DNA of 21,128 bases, taken from the NCBI GenBank assembly GCA_002433335.1, contig DJHY01000030.1:3449-24576 (forward strand). The letters are read 5' to 3'. Below the pieces are notes generated by a model. The model was not told where the DNA came from and did not search any database. It saw only the letters and a list, made by a program, of their open reading frames with translations. This document shows positions 1-7,774 of the stretch, in pieces. Source of the DNA: Rhodospirillaceae bacterium UBA6608. Its GTDB lineage: Bacteria > Pseudomonadota > Alphaproteobacteria > Rhodospirillales_A > Casp-alpha2. Both the position numbers and the translations under genes were made by a program. Position 1 is the stretch's first letter; the number at the start of each line of letters is the position of its first letter.

Positions 1-66
1 GGCGAAGGCATCGAGAAAGAAGAAGGCGACTTCGCCGCCGAGGTTGCTGCGGCAGCCGGCGTCTAA
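1..66 (+). CDS. tsf: Elongation factor Ts, C-terminal end (partial)
   Basis: Only the last 21 codons are present, reading GEGIEKEEGDFAAEVAAAAG-V and then TAA at 64-66. This acidic, Ala-rich ending after a GEGI(E)K motif matches the C-terminus of alphaproteobacterial EF-Ts, the nucleotide exchange factor that recycles EF-Tu-GDP to EF-Tu-GTP during translation elongation. The position just upstream of pyrH and frr agrees with the conserved rpsB-tsf-pyrH-frr order. The start and the catalytic N-terminal part lie outside the window, so the assignment rests on the short tail plus context. Confidence 0.85.
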   Translation, partial: GEGIEKEEGDFAAEVAAAAGV

Positions 67-84
67 GCCGTCCGCGCCTTGTTT

Positions 85-104
85 CGGCGCCCGGTCGGGC
101 GCCG
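85..104 (+). other. GC-rich hairpin after tsf, no U tract
   Basis: An 8-bp perfect inverted repeat (CGGCGCCC at 85-92 and GGGCGCCG at 97-104, loop GGTC) lies 18 nt after the tsf stop. No run of T follows, so it is not a canonical Rho-independent terminator. It may slow the polymerase, mark an RNA processing point or protect the tsf mRNA 3' end. Confidence 0.4.
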
Positions 105-119
105 GGCGAGACGCCGATC

Positions 120-191
120 TTCGGGTGATGTAAACTGTCACCCCGAATCTATTTCCCGCCGCCGGTGCCCCTAAGCAAGGTCCGGCGGCGG
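120..191 (+). promoter_or_regulatory. Two hairpins in the pyrH leader
   Basis: The 145 nt between tsf and pyrH hold no gene. Besides the hairpin at 85-104, two more inverted repeats are visible. One pairs TTCGGGTGA (120-128) with TCACCCCGAA (138-147), with one bulged C and a 9-nt loop. The second is a perfect 10-bp repeat, CCGCCGCCGG (156-165) with CCGGCGGCGG (182-191) and a 16-nt loop, ending 20 nt before the pyrH start codon. Neither is followed by a convincing T run. I see no confident -35/-10 pair here. Regulatory function is inferred only from stability and position. Confidence 0.4.
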
Positions 192-211
192 ATTTCGATG
201 GAAAAGCGCCC

Positions 212-928
212 GTGTCCGACGATCCTAAATACCAGCGAGTCCTTCTGAAACTTTCGGGTGAAGCCCTTATGGGGCAACGCGATTTCGGATTGGACCCGGA
301 CATGGTGGGGCGGATCTGCGACGAAGTCTGCGACGTTCACGCCATGGGCGTGCAGGTTTGCCTCGTGATCGGGGCGGGAAACATCTTTCGCGGTGTGTCC
401 TCGGCCGCCAAGGGCATCGAGCGGACCAGCGCCGATTATATGGGCATGCTGGCCACGGTGATGAACGCCCTGGCGGTGCAAAGCGTGCTTGAATCCAAAG
501 GCGTCGCGACCCGCGTTCAATCCGCCATTCCCATGCAGACCGTGTGCGAGCCCTATATCCGTCGGCGCGCCGTGCGTCATATGGAAAAGGGCAGGGTAGT
601 CATTTTCGCGGCCGGGACGGGAAACCCGTTCTTTACCACCGATACCGCGGCGGCCCTGCGCGCGGTGGAAATGGGCTGCGACGCACTTTTGAAGGGGACA
701 CAGGTCGACGGCGTATACGACAGCGACCCTAAAACCAATCCGGATGCGGTGCGTTTCGACAACCTGAAGTATCAGGATGTCCTGGCCCGCGACTTGAAGG
801 TGATGGATACCTCGGCGATCGCGTTGGCGCGCGACAATCGGGTTCCCATCCTCGTGTTTTCAATCCACAATCCTGGAGAATTCTCCAAGGTAATCAAAGG
901 GGAGGGGCGGTTTACCCTGGTCGATTGA
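212..928 (+). CDS. pyrH: UMP kinase PyrH
   Basis: Phosphorylates UMP to UDP with ATP in the cytoplasm, the committed step towards UTP and CTP. The 238-aa protein fits the amino-acid kinase fold of bacterial UMP kinases. The phosphate-binding KLSGEALMG motif is at residues 13-21, GAGNIFRG at 54-61, the [13 protein letters not shown] nucleotide site at 135-147, and [13 protein letters not shown] at 161-173. The start is GTG: the ATG at 198 is out of frame, the in-frame ATG at 128 runs straight into TAA, and the N-terminus [12 protein letters not shown] is placed as in homologues. The ribosome-binding site is weak (GGAAAAG at 200-206). It sits between tsf and frr, as in most proteobacteria, and frr follows after 56 nt. 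Confidence 0.97.
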   Translation: MSDDPKYQRVLLKLSGEALMGQRDFGLDPDMVGRICDEVCDVHAMGVQVCLVIGAGNIFRGVSSAAKGIERTSADYMGMLATVMNALAVQSVLESKGVATRVQSAIPMQTVCEPYIRRRAVRHMEKGRVVIFAAGTGNPFFTTDTAAALRAVEMGCDALLKGTQVDGVYDSDPKTNPDAVRFDNLKYQDVLARDLKVMDTSAIALARDNRVPILVFSIHNPGEFSKVIKGEGRFTLVD

Positions 929-950
929 TCGGGTGGTAACCGGCGCTCCG

Positions 951-968
951 GACCGCGTCGTCGCGGTC
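951..968 (+). promoter_or_regulatory. Hairpin just upstream of the frr ribosome-binding site
   Basis: GACCGCG (951-957) pairs perfectly with CGCGGTC (962-968) around the tetraloop TCGT. It ends 5 nt before the frr Shine-Dalgarno GGGAGGA (974-980). There is no T tract, so it is unlikely to terminate transcription. It could set pyrH mRNA stability or affect access of ribosomes to frr (inference). Confidence 0.4.
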
Positions 969-984
969 GCAACGGGAGGACGTT

Positions 985-1554
985 ATGGCGGATTTCAGTA
1001 TTTCCGATTTGAAGGGCGACACGACCCGGCGCATGGAAGGCGCCATCGAGGTTCTGCACCGTGAATTGGGCGGCCTGCGCACCGGACGTGCGGCAGCCAG
1101 CCTGCTGGAACCGATCACCGTGACCGCCTATGGCAGCGACATGCCGATGAACCAGGTCGGCACCATCAACGTGCCGGAACCGCGCATGCTGACGGTCCAG
1201 GTCTGGGATCGCGGTTTGGTCAGCGCCGTTGAAAAGGCGATCCGGGAATCTGGCCTGGGCCTGAACCCGGCGACCGACGGCCAGCTGGTTCGTGTTCCGA
1301 TCCCGGCCCTGACCGAGGAACGCCGCGCCGAATTGGGCAAGGTCGCGCATAAATACGCCGAAGAAGCCCGCATTTCCGTGCGCAACGTGCGCCGTCATGC
1401 CATGGACGAGCTTAAAAATGCCGAAAAGGCCGGTGATATCTCGGAAGACGAGTTTCACGGCTATACCGACGAAATTCAGAAAGTTACCGATGAACACGTT
1501 TCCAAGATCGACGAAATCGTCGCTCATAAGGAAGCGGAAATCATGCAGGTCTGA
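985..1554 (+). CDS. frr: Ribosome recycling factor
   Basis: With EF-G it splits the post-termination ribosome so that subunits and mRNA can be reused. The 189-aa product is close to the usual 185. It has the family features: an N-terminal helix with R(T)[10 protein letters not shown], the [15 protein letters not shown] segment (about residues 31-45), the [17 protein letters not shown] strand region, and a C-terminal helix with [13 protein letters not shown] followed by [18 protein letters not shown]. The ATG follows a strong GGGAGGA at 974-980 with 4-nt spacing. The stop TGA at 1552 overlaps the ribosome-binding site of uppS, which suggests coupled expression. Confidence 0.98.
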   Translation: MADFSISDLKGDTTRRMEGAIEVLHRELGGLRTGRAAASLLEPITVTAYGSDMPMNQVGTINVPEPRMLTVQVWDRGLVSAVEKAIRESGLGLNPATDGQLVRVPIPALTEERRAELGKVAHKYAEEARISVRNVRRHAMDELKNAEKAGDISEDEFHGYTDEIQKVTDEHVSKIDEIVAHKEAEIMQV

Positions 1555-1564
1555 GGTCTAACGC

Positions 1565-2302
1565 ATGCCGACTGCCCCGCTGCAAGTATCCGACGGACCG
1601 ACCGTTCCGGCCCATGTCGCCATTATTATGGACGGCAATGGTCGGTGGGCGCGCGCCAAGGGTCTGCCGCGTACGGCGGGGCATAAAGCGGGCGCGGAGG
1701 CCGTGCGTCGGACGGTCAAAGCCGCGGTCGACCAAGGGGTTCAGTACCTGACGCTGTTCGGATTCTCGTCCGAGAACTGGAAACGCCCTTCGGGCGAAGT
1801 CACGGACTTGATGGGCCTGTTGCGCCTGTATCTGCGCAAGGAAATCGGAGAATTGGATCGCGAGGGCGTGCGCCTTCGCATTGTCGGCGATCGTGAGAGG
1901 TTCGACACGGACATTCAAAACCTGATCCGCGATGCGGAGCAGCGGACGATATCCAACACCCGGCTGAATCTGACGATTGCGCTGTCCTACGGCGGACGGC
2001 AGGAAATCCTTCATGCAGCGCGCGCTCTGGCGACCCGGGCGGCGAGCGGAGAGCTTGATCCGGCGGACATCGACGAAGAGATGTTCTCTGGTGCTCTGTA
2101 TACGAGCGACTTGCCTGATCCGGATTTGCTGATCCGCACCAGCGGCGAGCAACGGATCAGCAATTTTCTGCTGTGGCAGTTGGCCTATGCCGAATTCGTG
2201 TTCACCGATGTGTTTTGGCCTGATTTCGGATCTGATCAATTGGCCAAAGCGTTGGAGGACTTCCGCGGTCGAGAACGTCGCTTCGGCGGCACCACGGCTT
2301 AA
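1565..2302 (+). CDS. uppS: Undecaprenyl diphosphate synthase (isoprenyl transferase)
   Basis: A cis-prenyltransferase that condenses isopentenyl diphosphate with farnesyl diphosphate to give undecaprenyl diphosphate, the carrier lipid for peptidoglycan and O-antigen. The 245-aa protein carries the family signatures: HVAIIMDGNGRWA at residues 17-29 with the catalytic Asp23, HKAGAEAVR, FGFSSENWKRP, and the C-terminal RTSGEQRISNFLLWQLAYAE block that contacts substrate. The ATG has GAGGT (1553-1557) 7 nt upstream, which overlaps the frr stop. The IPP it needs comes from the MEP pathway, to which dxr downstream belongs. Confidence 0.97.
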   Translation: MPTAPLQVSDGPTVPAHVAIIMDGNGRWARAKGLPRTAGHKAGAEAVRRTVKAAVDQGVQYLTLFGFSSENWKRPSGEVTDLMGLLRLYLRKEIGELDREGVRLRIVGDRERFDTDIQNLIRDAEQRTISNTRLNLTIALSYGGRQEILHAARALATRAASGELDPADIDEEMFSGALYTSDLPDPDLLIRTSGEQRISNFLLWQLAYAEFVFTDVFWPDFGSDQLAKALEDFRGRERRFGGTTA

Positions 2303-2307
2303 GCCGT

Positions 2308-2326
2308 TCCAGGTGCGAAACCTGGA
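2308..2326 (+). promoter_or_regulatory. Intercistronic hairpin between uppS and cdsA
   Basis: TCCAGGT (2308-2314) and ACCTGGA (2320-2326) form a perfect 7-bp stem with loop GCGAA, starting 5 nt after the uppS stop. Only 9 nt separate it from the probable cdsA ribosome-binding site. It lacks a T run, so an RNA stability or processing role is more likely than termination (inference). Confidence 0.4.
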
Positions 2327-2349
2327 CATCGTTGCGGAGACTCGGGCTA

Positions 2350-2985
2350 TTGGTCCTTTCTGAATTTCATAAACGGGTCTTATCGGCGCTGGTCCTGCTG
2401 CCGCCGGTTGTGGCCGCCGTTTACTTCGGCGGGATCTGGTTTTCTATCCTGATAGGGGTGGCCGCGATCGCAATGGTCTGGGAATGGACCGTTCTGGCCC
2501 GTTCGCAGGCTCCGTGGCTTATCGGCGGCGGGATTTACATTCTGGCCGCCTGTTATGTCCTGTTCCTGATGCGAGGCGACGATCTTGCCGGGCGCAACAT
2601 GATCCTGTTTCTGTTGGCCGTTACCTGGGCGACGGACACTGGGGCCTATCTGGTCGGTCGGGCCGTCGGCGGGCCCAAGTTGGCCCCGAAAATCAGTCCG
2701 TCCAAGACGATTTCCGGCGCCGTCGGCGGTTTGCTGATTGGGGTGGGGGCGGCTATCCTGATATGGTCCATGACCGGCGGGACGATCGATGCGCACCTCC
2801 TGTTTGCGGCGGTGATCGGCAGTATTGGATGCCAGATCGGTGATTTGGTTGAATCCGGCGCGAAGCGGCATTTCAAGGTCAAGGATTCGGGGCGTTTGAT
2901 CCCTGGTCACGGTGGCGTACTCGATCGGGTCGACGGTTTGTTGGCAGCGGCGTTGGCCGTGGCGGCAACGGGTATTTGGCAATAA
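2350..2985 (+). CDS. cdsA: Phosphatidate cytidylyltransferase (CDP-diglyceride synthase)
   Basis: An inner-membrane enzyme that makes CDP-diacylglycerol from CTP and phosphatidic acid, the branch point for all phospholipids. The family signature is intact near the C-terminus: S-G-AKRHFKVKDSGRLIPGHGG-x-LDRVD. The ATDTGAYLVGR and KISPSKTISG blocks also match. Several hydrophobic membrane segments are visible. No ATG exists at the 5' end. I chose TTG 2350 because GGAG at 2336-2339 lies 10 nt upstream and the product begins VLSEFHKRVLSALVL as homologues do. TTG 2332 would add six residues. At 211 aa it is shorter than the roughly 260-285 aa common in the family; the missing length falls in the N-terminal membrane half. 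Confidence 0.93.
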   Translation: MVLSEFHKRVLSALVLLPPVVAAVYFGGIWFSILIGVAAIAMVWEWTVLARSQAPWLIGGGIYILAACYVLFLMRGDDLAGRNMILFLLAVTWATDTGAYLVGRAVGGPKLAPKISPSKTISGAVGGLLIGVGAAILIWSMTGGTIDAHLLFAAVIGSIGCQIGDLVESGAKRHFKVKDSGRLIPGHGGVLDRVDGLLAAALAVAATGIWQ

Positions 2986-3018
2986 ACGGTTCAATAAGCG
3001 GTAACGCGAGGATTTCGG

Positions 3019-4221
3019 ATGGATTTAGCCTTAAATGCGGACACGACGTCGGTTGAGAACAACACGCGCGGCGTGACCGTACTCGGGTCGACAGGGTCGA
3101 TCGGCTGCAACACGGTCGATATCCTGGCGCGTCATCCCGGCGCGTTCCAAGCCGAGGTTTTGACCGCGCACCGCAATGCGCCGTTGCTGGCCGAGCAGGC
3201 CAAGAAGCTGGGCGCCAAGCGCGCGGTCATCGGTGACGAAAGCAAATATGACGAGCTGAAAAGCGCGCTGGCCGGGTCTTCGGTCGAGGCTGCCGCCGGC
3301 GCCGGCGCCATTGCCGAGGCCGGCGACCATCCGGCGGAGATCGTCGTTGCCGGGATTGTCGGTGCGGCCGGTCTGAAACCCGTATTGAACGCCGTTCGGC
3401 GGGGCGCCACGGTTGCCTTCGCCAACAAGGAATGCCTGGTTTCCGCAGGCGACTTGATGGTTCGTGAAGTCCAGGAAGCGGGGGCGACCCTGCTGCCGGT
3501 CGATTCCGAGCATAGCGCGATCTTTCAGGTGTTCGATTTCGATCAACCGGAGAAGGTCCGGCGGATTGTTCTGACCGCCTCCGGCGGGCCGTTCCGGACC
3601 CGGGCCCGGGATGAATTGGCGGCGGTGACACCGGCCGAGGCCGTGGCCCATCCCAATTGGGACATGGGGGCCAAGATTTCCGTCGATTCCGCGACCATGA
3701 TGAACAAGGGGTTGGAGTTGATCGAAGCCTTCCACCTGTTCCCGGTGCCGGAAGAGCGCATTGAAATTCTCGTGCACCCGCAGTCGGTGATCCATTCGAT
3801 GGTCGATTATGTCGACGGCTCGGTCCTGGCGCAGTTGGGAACGCCCGATATGCGCACGCCCATCGCCTATGCCCTGGCCTGGCCCAAGCGGGTGGAAACC
3901 CCGGCCCAGCGCCTGGCGTTGGAAGAAATCGGAACGCTGACCTTCGAAGCCCCCGATCCGGTGCGTTTTCCGGCTCTTCGTCTGGCCCGCGAGGCATTGC
4001 GGGAAGGGGGCAGCGCCCCTACCTTATTGAACGCCGCCAACGAAGTTGCCGTGGCCTGGTTCCTGGAACGGGGATTGGGTTTCCTGAAAATCACCGACGT
4101 CGTGGAAAAGGTGCTGGAAACGGTCGCGGCCCGGCCCCTGAATTCGCTCGACGATGTCTTCGCAGCAGACGCCGAAGGGCGCCGCGCGGCGGAGGAAATT
4201 GCTTCGAAATCAGTTGGTTAA
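3019..4221 (+). CDS. dxr: 1-deoxy-D-xylulose 5-phosphate reductoisomerase
   Basis: Second enzyme of the MEP isoprenoid pathway. It rearranges and reduces DXP to 2-C-methyl-D-erythritol 4-phosphate with NADPH and a divalent metal. The 400-aa length equals the family norm (E. coli 398). The NADPH-binding GSTGSIG is at residues 23-29, NKE at 136-138, and the metal-binding VDSEHSAIFQ at 161-170 (Asp162, Glu164). SVDSATMMNKGLE at 221-233 supplies the third ligand, Glu233. The flap and C-terminal region contains HPQSVIHSMVDYVDGS and TPDMRTPIAYAL. The start ATG follows GCGAGGA (3006-3012). Its product ultimately feeds uppS in the same block. Confidence 0.98.
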   Translation: MDLALNADTTSVENNTRGVTVLGSTGSIGCNTVDILARHPGAFQAEVLTAHRNAPLLAEQAKKLGAKRAVIGDESKYDELKSALAGSSVEAAAGAGAIAEAGDHPAEIVVAGIVGAAGLKPVLNAVRRGATVAFANKECLVSAGDLMVREVQEAGATLLPVDSEHSAIFQVFDFDQPEKVRRIVLTASGGPFRTRARDELAAVTPAEAVAHPNWDMGAKISVDSATMMNKGLELIEAFHLFPVPEERIEILVHPQSVIHSMVDYVDGSVLAQLGTPDMRTPIAYALAWPKRVETPAQRLALEEIGTLTFEAPDPVRFPALRLAREALREGGSAPTLLNAANEVAVAWFLERGLGFLKITDVVEKVLETVAARPLNSLDDVFAADAEGRRAAEEIASKSVG

Positions 4222-4281
4222 TTCCCAAATTTCGGGTATTTCACCAACAAGGGTTTCAGCCTGCCGGAAAAAGGACCCCAG

Positions 4282-5418
4282 ATGAACATCGTCGATTTCG
4301 CCTTTAACTACGTCGTGGTCTTTCTGGTCGTATTGACCGTATTGGTCTTCGTCCATGAATGGGGTCACTACTGGGTGGCGCGCCGCGCCGGGGTGCGGGT
4401 CGAGGTATTTTCCATTGGGTTCGGGCCGGAATTGTTCGGCTGGAATGACAAACACGGAACGCGTTGGAAAGTCAGCGCCATACCGCTGGGCGGCTACGTC
4501 AAGATGTTCGGCGAGGGCGACCTGGGCTGGGAAGAGGAAGACGAAGCGCAACCGCTTCCGGCCGAGGAAAAGGCTGTTTCCTTCCATCACAAGAAGCTGT
4601 GGCAGCGTTCCGCGATCGTCGCCGCCGGGCCGATCGCCAATTTCATTTTCGCCGCCGTTCTGGTTGCTTTGCTGGCCGGCATCGTCGGAACGGCGCGGCC
4701 GCTGGCCGCCGTCGGGCAGGTTCAGCCGGGCAGTGCCGCGGAAACCGCGCAACTGATGGCCGGGGACCGGATCACCGCCATAGACGGCGAGCCGATCAAG
4801 TGGTTCGAAGACCTGCGGCGGATCGTTTCGGCCAAGCCGGGTGTTCCGCTGTCCATGGAAGTCGTCCGTGGGGCTGAGACGCTGTCGTTGAAGGTGACGC
4901 CGGAGACCTATCAGGAAGAAGGGCAGGCGGCCCCGATCGGCCTGTTGGGAGTGCGGTTCGACCCCAGCGCCATCGAATATGTGCCGCAGGACGTCATGAC
5001 CTCGGCCTATCTCGGCTTCAAGTACGTGCCCGACATGGTGGGTCAGATCCTTGGCCATCTGGGTGAGATGTTGTCCGGCCATCGCTCGGCCGAAGAACTG
5101 GGCGGGCCGTTGCGGATTGCCCAGCTTTCCGGCGATATCGCCCAGTTGGGTTTCAAGGAACTGGTGATGTTCATGGCCGCGTTGTCGGTCAACCTGGGCC
5201 TGATCAACCTGTTCCCGGTGCCGGTGCTGGACGGTGGGCGTTTGGTATTTTATGCCGCCGAAGGGCTGCGTGGGCGTCCGTTGACCCCGAAGATCGAGGA
5301 ATACGGCATGCGCTTCGGGTTGGCGCTGGTGCTGTTTCTGGTCGTTTTCGTGACCTGGAATGATATAACCCAAATGCCTTGGGATCGGGTTTTCGCCTGG
5401 TTCAAGGGACTAATTTAA
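4282..5418 (+). CDS. rseP: RIP zinc metalloprotease RseP (site-2 protease family)
   Basis: An intramembrane protease that cuts substrates such as anti-sigma factors within the inner membrane. The zinc motif HEWGH is at residues 25-29 in the first membrane helix, followed by GPIANFIFA at about 116-124. A PDZ domain spans roughly residues 140-210. The second catalytic motif NLFPVPVLDGG, with the zinc-ligand Asp317, is at 309-319. At 378 aa it is shorter than E. coli RseP (450) because only one PDZ domain can be recognised. This resembles Caulobacter MmpA (family knowledge). The ATG has AAAAGGA (4269-4275) upstream. Adjacency to bamA is widely conserved and fits an envelope-stress role. Confidence 0.96.
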   Translation: MNIVDFAFNYVVVFLVVLTVLVFVHEWGHYWVARRAGVRVEVFSIGFGPELFGWNDKHGTRWKVSAIPLGGYVKMFGEGDLGWEEEDEAQPLPAEEKAVSFHHKKLWQRSAIVAAGPIANFIFAAVLVALLAGIVGTARPLAAVGQVQPGSAAETAQLMAGDRITAIDGEPIKWFEDLRRIVSAKPGVPLSMEVVRGAETLSLKVTPETYQEEGQAAPIGLLGVRFDPSAIEYVPQDVMTSAYLGFKYVPDMVGQILGHLGEMLSGHRSAEELGGPLRIAQLSGDIAQLGFKELVMFMAALSVNLGLINLFPVPVLDGGRLVFYAAEGLRGRPLTPKIEEYGMRFGLALVLFLVVFVTWNDITQMPWDRVFAWFKGLI

Positions 5419-5464
5419 CGGATTGCCAATGATTTTCGGGCGATAAGGGCAGTCACCTGGGATA

Positions 5465-7765
5465 ATGGCATACGTTCGGGGGAAGACATTGGACCGGCTT
5501 GCGCGTGTTCTGCTGGGGATTGTATTGGTCGCCGCCCTTTGGGCCGCGGCGCCGAGCGCTTGGGCGCAGAACCGAGGCACGATCAGCCAGATCGTGGTCG
5601 AGGGCGCGCAGCGTATCGAAGCGGGCACCATCCGCTCGTACCTCTTGATCAAAGAGGGGGAGGTTGCTGATCCCGTTCGTATCAACCGGTCCCTGAAAAG
5701 CTTGTTCGCGACAGGTCTGTTCGCCGACGTGACCATGCGTCAGGACGGCACGCGCCTGATCGTCAACGTGGTTGAAAACCCGATCATCAACCGCGTTGCC
5801 TTCGAGGGGAACAAGAAGGTCGAGGATTCCACCCTGGAAGCGGAAGTCACGCTGCGCCCCCGTGTGATCTTTACCCGCGCCAAGGTCCAGGCCGATCTTC
5901 AGCGTATTCTGTCCGTCTATCGCGCGACCGGCCGTTTCGGGGCCACGGTCGAGCCCAAGGTCATTCGCCTGCCGCAAAACCGTATCGATCTGGTGTTTGA
6001 AATCAATGAAGGGGACCCGACCAAGGTTGCCCGCATCTCCTTTATTGGAAACGATTATTTCGATGATGATGACCTGCGCGAAAATATTCAGACGCAGGAA
6101 TCCATCTGGTATCGCTTCTTGTCCAGCGACGATAGCTACGACCCGGATCGTCTGACGCTGGACCGCGAATTGCTGCGCCGGTTCTATCTGCGTAATGGCT
6201 TTGCCGATTTCCGCGTGCAGTCCGCCGTGGCGGAACTGACCCGTGATCGCAAGAACTTCTTCATCACCTTCAGCGTCCAAGAAGGGAAGCGGTATCGGTT
6301 CGGCAAGGTCGACGTGGTGACGACGATCCGAAACCTCGACATCGACGCCATTCGCAAGGAGGTCGATATCGACCAAGGCGATTGGTACGACGCCAGCGAG
6401 GTCGATGCCACTATTCAGAAACTGACCGAAGCAGTCGGCGAAAAAGGCTTTGCCTTCGTCGAAGTGCGCCCGCGCCTGGATCGTGATCGCGATAAGCGGA
6501 CGATCGACGTGGTGTTCGAAATCAATGAAGGGCCGCGCGTCTTCGTCGAACGGATCAACATCGTGGGCAACGTTCGGACCAAGGACGACGTTATCCGCCG
6601 TGAATTCCGCCTGGTCGAAGGCGACGCCTTCAATTCGGCCAAATTGCGCCGGTCGCGGACCCGTATTCAGAACCTGGACTTCTTCGAATCCGTTGAATTG
6701 GAGCCGGTTCCGGGAAGTGCGCCGGATAAGGCGGTGATCAACGTTTCGGTACGTGAAAAGTCCACGGGCTCGATTTCGATCGGGGCGGGCTATTCGACCG
6801 ACCAAGGCGTGCTGGGTGACTTTGGGCTTCGCGAACGGAACCTGTTGGGTACCGGCCGTGACCTTGCCCTGCGCTTCATCATCGCGGCGCGTCGTAGCGA
6901 AATTGACCTCAAGTTCACGGAGCCGTTCTTCCTTAACCGTGACATCACGGCGGGCGTCGACCTGTTCCGTGTAACCGAGGATCTACAGGATTACGGCTCA
7001 TTCGATAAGAAACGCACCGGTTTCCGCCTGCGTGCTGGGTATCACATTACCGAGCTTTTGACCCAGAACTGGTCGTACGAACTTCGCAGCGAGTCGATCA
7101 CCGACGTCGATTCCGCAGCGTCCCTGGTCGTTCAGGACGCGGCGGGCACCAACCTGTTCTCGTCGGTTGAGCATGGCATTTCTTATGATACCCGCGATAG
7201 TCGGATCGAGCCGACCAAGGGGTATTACGCCCGCTTAGCGACGAACCTCTCGGGCTTGGGCGGGGATGTCTACAGCGTTAAGAACATCCTGTCCGGCGCC
7301 TACCACTGGACGCCCCACGAGGGCTTCCTGCTGACGGTCGGCGGTAAGGCCGGCTATGTCGTGGCCTTGTCGGACGACGTCCTGTTGTCTGAACGCTTCT
7401 TCGTCGGCGGCCGCGATTTGCGTGGCTTCGCGACGGGTGGTGTCGGTCCGCGTGACCTGTCCACCGACGACTCCCTGGGTGGCGAATGGATGTATACCGG
7501 TACGGTTGAACTCGGCTTCCCGCTGGGGCTACCTTCCGAACTTGGCGTCTCCGGTCGTCTGTTTACCGATATCGGTAGCGCCGGCGAGATCGCGACGACG
7601 CGGTCCGGTATCGGCGATACGGGAAGCCTGCGCGCATCGCTGGGCTTCGGCGTGACCTGGAAGTCGCCGTTTGGTCCTTTGGGGTTGGATCTCGGGATTC
7701 CGCTCATGAAGGAATCGTTTGATGAAACGGAAATTGTCCGCGTGAATTTCGGTACGCGGTTTTAG
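5465..7765 (+). CDS. bamA: Outer membrane protein assembly factor BamA
   Basis: Core of the BAM complex, which inserts beta-barrel proteins into the outer membrane. The 766-aa protein has a signal peptide ending at about AWA-Q (residues 32-35). POTRA domains fill roughly residues 37-420; the repeated VFEINEG...IxxVGN pattern is clear. The C-terminal Omp85 barrel contains the lid-loop motif GGRDLRGF near residue 648 and ends in Phe (VNFGTRF), the usual outer-membrane signature. The start is uncertain. ATG 5465 has only a weak CTGGG upstream, whereas TTG 5489 has GGGGGAAG (5478-5485) correctly placed and would give a more compact signal peptide of about 26 residues. The stop overlaps the skp ribosome-binding site. 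Confidence 0.97.
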   Translation: MAYVRGKTLDRLARVLLGIVLVAALWAAAPSAWAQNRGTISQIVVEGAQRIEAGTIRSYLLIKEGEVADPVRINRSLKSLFATGLFADVTMRQDGTRLIVNVVENPIINRVAFEGNKKVEDSTLEAEVTLRPRVIFTRAKVQADLQRILSVYRATGRFGATVEPKVIRLPQNRIDLVFEINEGDPTKVARISFIGNDYFDDDDLRENIQTQESIWYRFLSSDDSYDPDRLTLDRELLRRFYLRNGFADFRVQSAVAELTRDRKNFFITFSVQEGKRYRFGKVDVVTTIRNLDIDAIRKEVDIDQGDWYDASEVDATIQKLTEAVGEKGFAFVEVRPRLDRDRDKRTIDVVFEINEGPRVFVERINIVGNVRTKDDVIRREFRLVEGDAFNSAKLRRSRTRIQNLDFFESVELEPVPGSAPDKAVINVSVREKSTGSISIGAGYSTDQGVLGDFGLRERNLLGTGRDLALRFIIAARRSEIDLKFTEPFFLNRDITAGVDLFRVTEDLQDYGSFDKKRTGFRLRAGYHITELLTQNWSYELRSESITDVDSAASLVVQDAAGTNLFSSVEHGISYDTRDSRIEPTKGYYARLATNLSGLGGDVYSVKNILSGAYHWTPHEGFLLTVGGKAGYVVALSDDVLLSERFFVGGRDLRGFATGGVGPRDLSTDDSLGGEWMYTGTVELGFPLGLPSELGVSGRLFTDIGSAGEIATTRSGIGDTGSLRASLGFGVTWKSPFGPLGLDLGIPLMKESFDETEIVRVNFGTRF

Positions 7766-7770
7766 GAGGT
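7764..7770 (+). promoter_or_regulatory. Strong ribosome-binding site deciding the TTG start of skp
   Basis: AGGAGGT, a near-perfect Shine-Dalgarno sequence, overlaps the last two bases of the bamA stop codon. It sits 4 nt before TTG 7775. No ATG or GTG lies at a suitable distance in that frame, so this site fixes the unusual start and points to translational coupling with bamA. Confidence 0.8.
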
Positions 7771-7774
7771 TCTT

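Noticed and set aside
4210..5373. Minus-strand open frame of 387 codons opposite rseP
   Set aside because: The product is His/Gln/Arg-rich with no membrane or domain pattern, while the plus strand has HEWGH and the LDGG motif of RseP. It is a shadow of codon bias.
5453..6805. Long minus-strand open frame (450 codons) opposite bamA
   Set aside because: It is a mirror frame of a GC-rich gene. The product is low-complexity, rich in Asp, His and Arg, with no recognisable domain, and the plus strand encodes a clear BamA with signal peptide and C-terminal Phe.
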